Shown piece after piece: positions 51,947-59,543 of a stretch of 64,000 nucleotides of DNA. The notes beneath the pieces are model-generated. The model had not been told where the DNA came from, ran no database searches, and was given only the letters and a program-made list of their open reading frames with translations. The stretch is from an uncultured Clostridia bacterium (GTDB lineage Bacteria; Bacillota; Clostridia; Oscillospirales; Oscillospiraceae), in the NCBI GenBank assembly GCA_932222125.1, contig CAKNZJ010000048.1, positions 1-64,000 of the forward strand. The letters are read 5' to 3'. The translations under genes were made by a program, and so were the position numbers. The stretch's first letter is position 1. Each line of letters opens with the position of its first letter.

Positions 51947-52225
51947 TTACTCCTCGCCGCGCATCTTGGCAAAGCACTCACTGCAATAAACAGGCCGGTC
52001 GGTCTTGGGCTCAAAGGGCACCCGGGCCTCTGCACCACAAGCGGCACAGGTAGCAGCAAAATACTCACGGGGACCACGGGCGGCAGCCTTGCGGGCATCA
52101 CGGCAAGTCTTGCAACGCTGGGGCTCGTTTTGGAAACCGCGCTCAGCATAGAACTCTTGCTCACCAGCCGTGAACACAAACTCACTGCCACACTCTTTAC
52201 AAACTAAGGTTTTGTCTTCGTACAT
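51947..52225 (-). CDS. Zinc-ribbon (zf_Tbcl type) protein
   Basis: 92 residues from ATG 52225 (SD GAGAGGG). The N-terminal zinc ribbon reads LVCKECGSEFVFTAGEQEFY ... CKTCRDARKA, the characteristic zf_Tbcl pattern. A second Cys set, CAACGAEARVPFEP ... CSECFAKM, follows, so two zinc sites are likely. It may bind RNA or rRNA, but the role is unknown. The open frame extending to 52438 runs into sigH and is not used. It lies just downstream of sigH. Confidence 0.85.
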   Translation of the reverse strand: MYEDKTLVCKECGSEFVFTAGEQEFYAERGFQNEPQRCKTCRDARKAAARGPREYFAATCAACGAEARVPFEPKTDRPVYCSECFAKMRGEE

Positions 52226-52286
52226 TGGAATTCCCTCTCTTTGATACCCAGAACCGGAAAGCACCTGCTGGGACTTAAATATTGCG

Positions 52287-52883
52287 TCAGCTTTCGCTGA
52301 AATCGCCAAAAGTGCCGGCAACTTTCCGCCGGATTCGCTGGACTGCGTTGTCCACAGATTTTGCAGACCGCCCAACCTGGACACCAATCTCTTGATAAGA
52401 GAGTCCCCATAAAAATAACTTGAGGATCTTTTGCTCAAGGGAAGAAAGATGGGCGTTGAGCTTGTCTAAGCGCTCTTTCTCCTCTTCCCTGCTAATGTAC
52501 ATATCTTCTGGGCTGGTATCACTGCCCAGCATGGGTGACTCAAAGGGAACACTGTTATTCAGCGGTGCGTGCTTATCCCGGGCAGCATTCACTACAGCAG
52601 AGCAGATACAGTTTCGGATACATACCAGGGCAAAGGTGTGAAACGTAGCATCGCGATGGGGGTTAAACTCCCGAATCGCCCGGAGGAGCCCAAACATGGC
52701 CTCCTGAATAAGGTCCTCACTGTCTCCCCCCAACAAAAAATAGGGGCGGGCGCATATGCGAACCAAACGGAGATACCGAAGAACTAACTGCTCCTCAGCC
52801 TCCCGATTTCCAGATACAGACATCTGGCACAGCAACTCATCGCTGATCTCACTGTTATTATTATGGAATGTTATCGTATCCAT
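52287..52883 (-). CDS. sigH: RNA polymerase sigma factor SigH (sporulation)
   Basis: 198 residues. SigH (sigma-30) turns on early sporulation genes after Spo0A. Region 2 has EEQLVLRYLRLVRICARPYFLLGGDSEDLIQEAMFGLLRAI in adjoining segments, with FNPHRDATFHTFALVCIRNCI. ARDKHAPLNNSVPFES is the SigH-specific linker. Region 4 HTH is LSYQEIGVQVGRSAKSVDNAVQRIRRK. ATG 52883. It has its own promoter and a 62-base gap before the zinc-ribbon gene. Confidence 0.92.
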   Translation of the reverse strand: MDTITFHNNNSEISDELLCQMSVSGNREAEEQLVLRYLRLVRICARPYFLLGGDSEDLIQEAMFGLLRAIREFNPHRDATFHTFALVCIRNCICSAVVNAARDKHAPLNNSVPFESPMLGSDTSPEDMYISREEEKERLDKLNAHLSSLEQKILKLFLWGLSYQEIGVQVGRSAKSVDNAVQRIRRKVAGTFGDFSES

Positions 52884-52901
52884 ATAGATTAACCTTGTCT
52901 A

Positions 52902-52930
52902 TTATTATCACAAAAGAAGTGAATTGTCAA
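52902..52930 (-). promoter_or_regulatory. Promoter of sigH
   Basis: Minus strand: TTGACA (52930-52925), 17-bp spacer, TAATAA (52907-52902). It lies 18 bases upstream of the ATG, so the leader is very short. Confidence 0.65.
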
Positions 52931-53043
52931 CCATTACTATAATAATCTTTTCAAAAGGATTTCATCTCTGACCATATCTTTAGTGAGACTTGACAACCAA
53001 TTCAGCTTTCGCCTTGGCCGGAGCCAGTCCAAGGGGATCATTG

Positions 53044-54114
53044 TCAAAAACTCAGTTGTTCCAGGTCCGGCTGGTGGTTTATCCCATGGGGAACAGACAG
53101 GCCCAAATGCTGGTAGGCCTTTGGCGTGACACAGCGGCCTCTGGGGGTACGGGTCAGGAAACCCAGCTGCATTAGATAGGGTTCGTACACATCCTCCAGC
53201 GTGATAGACTCCTCATTGATGGTGGCGGCTAAGGTATCCAGACCGACAGGCCCTCCGCGGTAGTTTTCAATGATACTCATTAGCATACGGCGGTCAATTT
53301 GATCCAGGCCTAAGGAGTCAATCTCCAACGCCCTAAGCGCCCGGTCAGCTACAGCCTGAGTGACTACACCTCCAGCGGTAACTTGAGCAAAGTCCCGCAC
53401 CCGGCGCAACATACGGTTAGCGATACGAGGAGTACCCCGGCTGCGCTGGGCAATCTCCAGGGCCCCGGCTTCCTCGATGGGAACATTTAAGATATTGGCC
53501 GACCGGGTGACAATATGGGCAAGTTCCTCTGATGTATAGAGCTCCAGGCGCAGGGTGACGCCAAAGCGATCCCGGAGAGGGGCCGACAACTGCCCGGACC
53601 GGGTGGTGGCGCCAATCAGGGTGAACTTGGGCAGATCTAGCCGAATGGAATTGGCTGATGGTCCTTTGCCAACGATGATGTCAATGGCATAGTCCTCCAT
53701 GGCAGGGTATAAAATCTCCTCCACCTGGCGGTTGAGCCGGTGTATTTCATCCACGAAGAGAATGTCGTTTTCCTGAAGGTTGGTCAACAGGGCGGCCAAA
53801 TCTCCGGGCTTTTCGATAGCAGGTCCGGAGGTGATGCGGATATTGACGTCCATCTCATTGGCGATGATACACGACAGTGTGGTTTTACCAAGGCCCGGCG
53901 GCCCATGGAGCAGGACATGATCCAAGGGCTCGCCCCGCATCTTGGCCGCTTGGATAAAAATACTCAGATTGTCCTTAGCTTTTTGTTGTCCAATGTATTC
54001 CCCGAGGGATTTGGGTCGAAGGGACTGCTCTCCCTCGTCCTCACGCAGCAACGAGGTGGCAACAAGCGGCTGCTGGGTTTCAAAGCTTCGGTTGTCAGAA
54101 AAGTCGATGGACAA
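53044..54114 (-). CDS. ruvB: Holliday junction DNA helicase RuvB
   Basis: 356 residues. RuvB is the AAA+ motor that drives branch migration with RuvA. Walker A is LLHGPPGLGKTTLSCIIANEM, Walker B ILFVDEIHRLN, then the arginine-finger region GATTRSGQLSAPLRDRFG and the C-terminal winged helix. TTG 54114 is chosen: it has AAAGGAAG upstream and gives MSIDFSDNRSFETQQPL, the usual length. The frame extends further through the DUF6054 gene in another reading and is not used. Confidence 0.95.
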   Translation of the reverse strand: MSIDFSDNRSFETQQPLVATSLLREDEGEQSLRPKSLGEYIGQQKAKDNLSIFIQAAKMRGEPLDHVLLHGPPGLGKTTLSCIIANEMDVNIRITSGPAIEKPGDLAALLTNLQENDILFVDEIHRLNRQVEEILYPAMEDYAIDIIVGKGPSANSIRLDLPKFTLIGATTRSGQLSAPLRDRFGVTLRLELYTSEELAHIVTRSANILNVPIEEAGALEIAQRSRGTPRIANRMLRRVRDFAQVTAGGVVTQAVADRALRALEIDSLGLDQIDRRMLMSIIENYRGGPVGLDTLAATINEESITLEDVYEPYLMQLGFLTRTPRGRCVTPKAYQHLGLSVPHGINHQPDLEQLSF

Positions 54115-54149
54115 GAGATCACTTCCTTTACACTGTGGACAATCAAATT

Positions 54150-54482
54150 TTAAAGTCTCTCGGCCAACGCCTGGAGCTGCTCTAAAAAGGCCTCCTCGCC
54201 CCAAGTGTTGATCTTAAAAAACAGGGCACGGCTTCCGCCGGAGGTGATCGCGGTGAGAAACAGATCTCTCCCCTTTCCCACCAGGGTCAAGTTCAGGCTG
54301 ACCCGATTGCCTCCGGAATAGCTGTATCGCTCGTAGACCCTGACGGCGCAACGGACATCCCCAGAAGCATAGTCGCTCCCATCCTCGTAGGAAGCGGATA
54401 TACTTCCCTCTAAAATGCCCCGATCCAGCTGAGCTAGAACGGAGGCAAAATCGCCGGTCAGCCGGCGCTCATATTTTGCCAT
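54150..54482 (-). CDS. DUF6054-like protein inside the ruv operon
   Basis: 110 residues. I relate it to DUF6054 from the pattern MAKYERRLTGDFASVLAQLD, SASYEDGSDY, VRVYERYSYSGGNRVSLNL and SGGSRALFFKINTWGEEAFL. No signal, membrane segment or catalytic motif is visible. It sits between ruvA (one base away) and ruvB (35 bases), so it is co-expressed with the branch-migration genes. A role in DNA repair is only contextual. Confidence 0.65.
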   Translation of the reverse strand: MAKYERRLTGDFASVLAQLDRGILEGSISASYEDGSDYASGDVRCAVRVYERYSYSGGNRVSLNLTLVGKGRDLFLTAITSGGSRALFFKINTWGEEAFLEQLQALAERL

Positions 54483-54483
54483 C

Positions 54484-55089
54484 TCACTTCACCATTCTTT
54501 TCAAGGCATGCTTGATGATTTGCTCCAGCGTCATATCGTCAAGATCAATGCCCTTGAGTGCCAGCGCAATCTCGCTTTGGCTGTAACCCAGCACCGCCAA
54601 GGCGGCGGACGCCTCGCTGGTCTTGTTCTCCGGAATTACGGTGACGCCGCCGGCAAAGGTCTCTCCTCCGCCGCTGACAGTCAATTGCCCCTTGGCCAGC
54701 CTGTCCTTTAGCTCCAGGATAATGCGTTGGGCAGTTTTTTTGCCAATACCCGGAGCGGAGGTAAGCGCCTTCTCATTCTCAGAGACAATGGCCATAGCCA
54801 GTCCCTCAGGGCTGTTGGAGGATAAAATGGCCAGCGCCGCCTTGGGACCTACGCCGGATACCCCGATGAGCATACGGAAGCACCCCAATTCATGCTCCCC
54901 GGAAAAACCATACAGTTCAAAGATATCCTCCCGCACATATAGATGGGTATAAATCTTTGCGGTCTTGCCAATTGTAAGGGTGGATAAGGTGTGATTGGTG
55001 GTCCGGCAGGCGTAACCCACCCCTCCACAGTCGATGACAACCAGGTAAGGCTGGATTTGGGCAACCTTGCCCTCAATATAGTAAAACAT
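54484..55089 (-). CDS. ruvA: Holliday junction branch migration protein RuvA
   Basis: 201 residues. RuvA tetramers hold the four-way junction. The OB-fold N-terminal domain (FYYIEGKVAQIQPYLVVIDCGGVGYAC), helix-hairpin-helix motifs (LIGVSGVGPKAALAILS, LTSAPGIGKKTAQRIILELK) and a C-terminal RuvB-contact domain (SAALAVLGYSQSEIALALKGI) are all present. ATG 55089 with SD AGGAGAGA. ruvC is 24 bases upstream. Confidence 0.96.
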   Translation of the reverse strand: MFYYIEGKVAQIQPYLVVIDCGGVGYACRTTNHTLSTLTIGKTAKIYTHLYVREDIFELYGFSGEHELGCFRMLIGVSGVGPKAALAILSSNSPEGLAMAIVSENEKALTSAPGIGKKTAQRIILELKDRLAKGQLTVSGGGETFAGGVTVIPENKTSEASAALAVLGYSQSEIALALKGIDLDDMTLEQIIKHALKRMVK

Positions 55090-55113
55090 AGGACAATCTC
55101 TCCTACAGCAGTC

Positions 55114-55608
55114 TTATTTTCTTGTCCGGGCGAGCAGCGACGTGGCGGACCGAGCATGGCATAGAGCGATAGCCACGGCATCAGCGGCATCGTCCGGCTG
55201 TGGGACACAGGTCAGGTTGAGAAGCCGGCGGGTCATTTCCATAACCTGGCGCTTTTCTGCCTTGCCGTATCCCACCACAGCCTGTTTTACCTGAGATGGG
55301 TTGTACTCATAGATGGGCAGGCCCAGCTTTTCCGCTGTCATAAGAATGACCCCACGAGCCTGAGCTACACCGATTCCGGTGGTCACATTGTTGTTAAAAA
55401 ACAACTCCTCAATAGCCATAACATCTGGGTGAAATTGTCCAATCAACTCTTCCAGATCAGTGGCAATACGCCATAGTCTGGCAGATAGACGCACTCCCGA
55501 TGGGGTGTTGATAGCGCCGCAGGCCATCATACGATGCTTTCCCCCTCCCGCTTCCACCAGGCCAAAGCCTACAATGGCGTAGCCAGGGTCGATTCCGAGG
55601 ATGAGCAA
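55114..55608 (-). CDS. ruvC: Crossover junction endodeoxyribonuclease RuvC
   Basis: 164 residues. RuvC resolves Holliday junctions. Catalytic acidic residues are the Asp of LGIDPGYAIVGFG, the Glu of IEELFFNNN, and the Asp pair in PDDAADAVAIALCHA. YNPSQVKQAVVGYGKAEK is the family basic segment. TTG 55608 is used: SD AGGAGG lies seven bases upstream, and it gives the normal length; the frame extends to 55740 past the promoter and is not used. Confidence 0.94.
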   Translation of the reverse strand: MLILGIDPGYAIVGFGLVEAGGGKHRMMACGAINTPSGVRLSARLWRIATDLEELIGQFHPDVMAIEELFFNNNVTTGIGVAQARGVILMTAEKLGLPIYEYNPSQVKQAVVGYGKAEKRQVMEMTRRLLNLTCVPQPDDAADAVAIALCHARSATSLLARTRK

Positions 55609-55678
55609 AACAGCACCTCCTGGATGCAAAATAATATACCGTTGTGCAGCCGCTCCACATAGGGCGGCAACTGGTGAT

Positions 55679-55707
55679 ATTGTACCATACCTGTTAGGCA
55701 AAGACAA
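55679..55707 (-). promoter_or_regulatory. Promoter of the ruvC-ruvA-DUF6054-ruvB operon
   Basis: Minus strand: TTGTCT (55707-55702), 17-bp spacer, TACAAT (55684-55679) with extended -10 TG. I saw no clear LexA box beside it. A 6-bp repeat TGACAG/CTGTCA lies just upstream (55725-55739). Confidence 0.7.
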
Positions 55708-55739
55708 GAAAAACAACAACCTATTGACAGATGCTGTCA

Positions 55740-55925
55740 TTTACCTATGGAAATATCCCGTCCATGATAGGATGGGATATTGGTTAAGTTGACCGGCGGT
55801 CATTGGATAAAAAGCATATCTTCTGCGACCATATTGCCAGAACTGTATCGAATTTAAATGGCCCCATCCAGCCAGTCCCGGTTAAGGCATAATAGCTTTG
55901 CAAGTTTCTGCCTCATTTAGCTTAT
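55740..55925. other. Intergenic stretch without recognisable gene
   Basis: This interval lies between the ruv promoter and the xerD-like terminator. I see no gene, repeat or RNA in it. Confidence 0.5.
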
Positions 55926-55956
55926 ATAAAAAGGCCGCGACTGGTGTGTCGCAGCC
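55926..55956 (-). terminator. Intrinsic terminator of the XerD-like gene
   Basis: Minus strand: GGCTGCGAC (55956-55948) pairs with GTCGCGGCC (55941-55933) with one G-U, followed by TTTTTATAT. Confidence 0.82.
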
Positions 55957-55975
55957 TAGTGGTATGGATAAGTTA

Positions 55976-56893
55976 TTATGCCCTGGGATGGGCCTTAGCG
56001 TAGACATCTTGCAGGTGCTGATTGACAACCTGGATATAGATCTGAGTGGCGGAGATATCCGCATGGCCCAACATCTCCTGAATGGATTTCAAGTCAGCAC
56101 CATTCTCCAGCAGATGAGCCGCGAAGGAATGGCGAAGGGTATGGGGGGTGATTTCCTTTTGGATGCCGGCCATCTCCTGGTACCATTTGACGATCTTCCA
56201 AAACCCCTGGCGGCTCATGCGTTCACCGCTCATATTGACAAATAACGCGGTTTCCGCCGGATCGTCCAGCAATTGGGGACGGATCTCGTTGATGTACATG
56301 GATATCGCCCGAGTGGCTGCTTTGTATAGGGGCACGATCCGCTCCTTGTTCCTGCCCCGGCAACGCAGAAAACAAGCGGACAGATTGATGTCTTGGGTGT
56401 CTAAACCGATCAGCTCAGAAACCCGAATACCCGTAGCGTATAGCAGCTCCAACATGGCCTTGTCTCGGCATCCCTTTGGGTCGGATACGTCTGGCTGTTC
56501 CAAAAGCAGGTCGATTTCCCGGCTGGTGAGAATGGACGGCAGCTTTCGTTTGGCCCGGTTTGGATGATAACCCTTGGCTGGGTTGATGGATATGACATGA
56601 AGGGCCATCATATAGCTGTAAAAGGATTTGAGGGATGCGATCGAGCGCACCACAGTGGCATTCGACTTTCCCTTATGCTCCAGGTGCTGAGCATATTGCC
56701 TGACATCGTGATGGGAAACCTGGTTCAGGAGCACCCCCTCCTGCTCCAGCCAGCAGGAGAACTGCTTGACATCGCGCAGGTAGGAGCTGAGTGTATTGGC
56801 GGTAGCCTTTTTCTCTTGGGAGAGCCATGTATGATATCCAGTCAAATAGTCCAATCTCTTCACTTCTCTCTCATGTTGTAAATAGATGGGCAC
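55976..56893 (-). CDS. xerD: Tyrosine recombinase XerD-like
   Basis: 305 residues, the normal Xer length. The N-terminal domain has YHTWLSQEKKATANTLSSYLRD. Catalytic residues: Arg in ATGIRVSELIGLD, Lys in GRNKERIVPL, His-Arg in ITPHTLRHSFAAHLLENGADL, His in MLGHADISATQIY and Tyr in the same motif. Its SpoIIM-like neighbour is typical for XerD. ATG 56893 overlaps the SpoIIM-like gene by 23 bases; GTG 56863 is an alternative start. A second Xer-type gene at 44743 lies elsewhere in the window. Confidence 0.92.
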   Translation of the reverse strand: MPIYLQHEREVKRLDYLTGYHTWLSQEKKATANTLSSYLRDVKQFSCWLEQEGVLLNQVSHHDVRQYAQHLEHKGKSNATVVRSIASLKSFYSYMMALHVISINPAKGYHPNRAKRKLPSILTSREIDLLLEQPDVSDPKGCRDKAMLELLYATGIRVSELIGLDTQDINLSACFLRCRGRNKERIVPLYKAATRAISMYINEIRPQLLDDPAETALFVNMSGERMSRQGFWKIVKWYQEMAGIQKEITPHTLRHSFAAHLLENGADLKSIQEMLGHADISATQIYIQVVNQHLQDVYAKAHPRA

Positions 56894-57464
56894 ATAGTGC
56901 TGTAAGTAATGCGGGCATCACTGTGCGCTGCAAAGCAATGGCCAAAAGCAGCAACCCTCCACATGGGGCCAGTGAACCAACTCGCTGTCTCCACGGAGTC
57001 TGGGCTGACGGTGTATCAGACAAACGGTCCAGCGACTGACAGAACGCATTGTTTCCAACCACAAATAGGATGGGGACATCCAGCAGGACTGCGACGCCAA
57101 AGGAGGCCAGTGAAGCTGCTACTCCAGGCAATCCAAATAAGCGGGCAAAGGTGGTGGTAGCAAAGGACAGCGTAAAGCCCCTCATAAGAAATAGTACAGG
57201 AAGCCCAATCGCACCCAGAGCCGTAAAGCCGAGAAGAAACGCCAACAGCGGCCAGCGAAGGATGTCCCAGGCAACAGACCATAAAGCGGGGTCTGCTCCA
57301 CTGCCCTGGCCAACCATCTGAAGATATTGCTGCAAATAGTCTGAAAGGTCAGGGGTGTCTCCATTCAGCACAGAAAAAAAGAACCCGCCGAATGTCCCGA
57401 TCAGAAAGCAGAGGCCCAGCACCATCAACTGCCGAAGTCCGTCCCATATAGATATCGCTCCCAT
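56871..57464 (-). CDS. SpoIIM-like membrane protein
   Basis: 197 residues from ATG 57464 (SD AGGA); ATG 57497 would add the basic NGRPGKR segment. About five transmembrane segments (LMVLGLCFLIGTFGGFFFSVL, LLAFLLGFTALGAIGLPVLFL, GFTLSFATTTFARLFGLPG, FGVAVLLDVPILFVVGN) match SpoIIM of the engulfment DMP machinery, where SpoIIM scaffolds SpoIIP and SpoIID. Weak similarity and a short loop leave it as SpoIIM-like. xerD follows. Confidence 0.75.
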   Translation of the reverse strand: MGAISIWDGLRQLMVLGLCFLIGTFGGFFFSVLNGDTPDLSDYLQQYLQMVGQGSGADPALWSVAWDILRWPLLAFLLGFTALGAIGLPVLFLMRGFTLSFATTTFARLFGLPGVAASLASFGVAVLLDVPILFVVGNNAFCQSLDRLSDTPSAQTPWRQRVGSLAPCGGLLLLAIALQRTVMPALLTALCAHLFTT

Positions 57465-57702
57465 TCGTTTTCCTGGCCGCCCATTGATCACACCCATCAC
57501 CTCAGCACATGATATGAGGGATCGGCAGATCATATGACCAAAAGCCCACTTCCGCGAAAGAAATGCTGTGAGATAAATATAGACCTCTTTGGATAGAAAG
57601 GCAAGAGCATTTTCCAAAAAGATGATTATTTTTATTTTTTATGTAAATTAAATTATGTAAACTAACGAAACTGGGAGGGAAAGGCCACAGAATATTGTGG
57701 TA

Positions 57703-57746
57703 AAAAAGGATTGCCACTTCTATATTTTGAAGCGGCAATCCTTTTT
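57703..57746. terminator. Long hairpin downstream of scfB, bidirectional
   Basis: 18-position stem (57703-57720 with 57729-57746) with one A-C mismatch. T-runs follow on either strand, so it closes the scfB transcript. The AT-rich 57618-57702 upstream of spoIIM shows no clear promoter. Confidence 0.85.
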
Positions 57747-57788
57747 GGTGATTATTCCGATTTTTTCAATTTTACTGCTGGAAAGGTA

Positions 57789-59156
57789 TTAAATCTCTGC
57801 CATGCCAGACCGAATCGCCTGCATGGAGATGGCGCACTCCAGCCTCTTGCGCTGCATATCACAGCCAAATTCATTTGGCTTTTTTATGTCGCCATTGACA
57901 AGGAGGTTGGAAGCGGAGCAGCCGCCGCTGCAGTAGAATTTGGCCCAGCAGTCTTTACAGTCTGGACGGGTATAGATGTTTAATTGGGCAAATTTTCCGG
58001 ACAGATCCATATCGAAACTGCCTTGATGCAGGTTGCCCAATCGGTATTCCTCATTGCCCACAAATTGATGACAGGGATAGATGTCTCCATCTGGAGTGAT
58101 TGCTACATACTCGCACCCGGCACCGCATCCCCGCAGCCGCTTGATGACGCAGGGGCCTTGGGATAAATCTACATTAAAGTGGAAAAAGTTCACATCGTCC
58201 CGCTCCAGCAACTCTCTGGCCAAGCGCTCATACTCTTCCAGAATGGCTGGCAGATCCTCTTCTTGAAAGGTGTAGCCGTCATCCGCTCCACCCACTACCG
58301 GCTCTACCGATACATGGCGGAAGCCCTGATTTGCGATATGAATCACATCATCAGCGAAGTCGGCATTGTGGTGGGTAAATGTGCCCCGAAGATAGTAGTC
58401 CTTCTCTCCCCGACCCTCCACCAACTTTTGAAACTTAGGCAGGATAACATCATAGCTGCCCTCGCCCCCCACCGTTTTGCGCATATGGTCGTTGACCTCG
58501 GGGCGGCCATCCAAAGACAGCACTGCATTGGACATCTCCCGGTTGATGTACTCAATGTTTTCGTCGTTGAGCAGTACTCCATTGGTGGTGATGGTAAAGC
58601 GAAATTTTTTGTTATATTGTTCCTCCAAGGAGCGGGCATACTCCACCGTAGCTTTAACCGTATCCATGGCCATCAACGGCTCACCACCGAAGAAGTCCAC
58701 TTCGATATTCCGGCGCTGACCGGAGCGCTGAATAACAAAGTCGATGGCTTTTTTTGCGGTCTCTACATCCATGTTGATCCGATGGCCGGTACCAAAATCG
58801 CCTGTGGAGGCAAAGCAGTACTCGCACCGTAGATTACAGTCATGAGATACATGGAGGCATAGGGCTTTGATAGGCGCATCCTGCTTGATGAGCACAGCGG
58901 TGGCAGGATCCAGATAGTCATCGTTGCTGAAAAGCAGCCCAGTCTGTTGAAGCTCCAGAAGCTCTGACCAGGCCTCATCCACTGTAGCCCGGTCATGGTT
59001 GGGCAGTTTGGCGTAGATTTCCTCTGGACAGCGCTCATCTAAGGGACTGTCCAGCAGGGAGAGCAGATCATAGGCTGCTTGATCTAATACATGGACGGCT
59101 CCGCTATTCACATCTACCGCCACTGGGACATCCAGGCAGGTGAAGGTATGGACCAT
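57789..59156 (-). CDS. scfB: SCIFF peptide maturase (radical SAM, SPASM), ScfB
   Basis: 455 residues. It installs thioether cross-links in the SCIFF peptide (59227-59370). The N-terminal part carries a PqqD-like precursor-recognition domain. The radical-SAM motif is CNLRCEYCFASTG (the Cys-x3-Cys-x2-Cys pattern, near 100), followed by FFGGEPLM and ITTNGVLL. The C-terminal SPASM domain has Cys-rich GCGAGCEYVAITPDGDIYPC, and CKDCWAKFYCSGGCSA. ATG 59156 with AAAGGAGG; the frame extends through the SCIFF gene in another reading and is not used. Confidence 0.95.
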   Translation of the reverse strand: MVHTFTCLDVPVAVDVNSGAVHVLDQAAYDLLSLLDSPLDERCPEEIYAKLPNHDRATVDEAWSELLELQQTGLLFSNDDYLDPATAVLIKQDAPIKALCLHVSHDCNLRCEYCFASTGDFGTGHRINMDVETAKKAIDFVIQRSGQRRNIEVDFFGGEPLMAMDTVKATVEYARSLEEQYNKKFRFTITTNGVLLNDENIEYINREMSNAVLSLDGRPEVNDHMRKTVGGEGSYDVILPKFQKLVEGRGEKDYYLRGTFTHHNADFADDVIHIANQGFRHVSVEPVVGGADDGYTFQEEDLPAILEEYERLARELLERDDVNFFHFNVDLSQGPCVIKRLRGCGAGCEYVAITPDGDIYPCHQFVGNEEYRLGNLHQGSFDMDLSGKFAQLNIYTRPDCKDCWAKFYCSGGCSASNLLVNGDIKKPNEFGCDMQRKRLECAISMQAIRSGMAEI

Positions 59157-59183
59157 TGATTTATCCTCCTTTATAGGCATAGG

Positions 59184-59210
59184 GAAAGGGTGGGGCAAGC
59201 CCACCCTTTC
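59184..59210 (-). promoter_or_regulatory. Hairpin between SCIFF peptide and maturase
   Basis: 11-bp stem (59184-59194 with 59200-59210), five-base loop, no following U-tract on the minus strand. It may reduce but not stop read-through or protect the scfA message, allowing more peptide than enzyme. Confidence 0.5.
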
Positions 59211-59226
59211 TGCCAGGCCAATTGCG

Positions 59227-59370
59227 TTACTTATTCTGTTCGCACTTCTGGTTGGCGACGGTGCAAGAAGTCTTACAGGCGGACTGACAAGAGGTTTGAC
59301 ACTCACCGCAGCCGCCGTGGGCTGCGCTCTGCTTCAGTGTGGCGCCGTTCAGGGTTTTAATATGAGTCAT
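59227..59370 (-). CDS. scfA: SCIFF (six-cysteine) ribosomally made peptide precursor, ScfA
   Basis: 47 residues, too short for the usual ORF calling. The N-terminal leader has MTHIKTLNGATLKQSAAHGG and the core six cysteines at 21, 24, 28, 32, 36 and 43, with C-GE-C-QTS-C-QSA-C-KTS-C spacing typical of SCIFF. ATG 59370 has SD GGAGGAAG. ScfB cross-links these cysteines to acceptor residues. SCIFF-ScfB pairs are nearly universal in Clostridia; the peptide function is unsettled. Its own promoter lies at 59404-59432. Confidence 0.92.
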   Translation of the reverse strand: MTHIKTLNGATLKQSAAHGGCGECQTSCQSACKTSCTVANQKCEQNK

Positions 59371-59403
59371 AGCATTCTTCCTCCATTTTGTAAGATTGCC
59401 CAT

Positions 59404-59432
59404 ATGATAGCATAAACAATAAAAAAGTTCAA
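59404..59432 (-). promoter_or_regulatory. Promoter of the scfA-scfB unit
   Basis: Minus strand: TTGAAC (59432-59427), 17-bp spacer, TATCAT (59409-59404) with extended -10 TG. Confidence 0.72.
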
Positions 59433-59490
59433 GATGGGTTTTGCTTTTTCCCCATCCCAGACTCTGGATATTGTCATGGGAGGGGCGGTT

Positions 59491-59518
59491 GGCATAAGCT
59501 GAGTTGACAGCTTATGTC
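59491..59518 (+). promoter_or_regulatory. Hairpin in the leader of the cotJ operon
   Basis: GGCATAAGCTG (59491-59501) and CAGCTTATGTC (59508-59518) pair (one G-U), six-base loop, ten bases before the SD AAGGAGGT. It could be an operator for a sporulation regulator or an RNA structure. Confidence 0.4.
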
Positions 59519-59543
59519 AATCTCTGTGAAGGAGGTACTATGT

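Noticed and set aside
55600..55740. LexA-type SOS box before ruvC
   Set aside because: No GAACxxxxGTTC-type palindrome was found; only a 6-bp TGACAG/CTGTCA repeat upstream of the -35.
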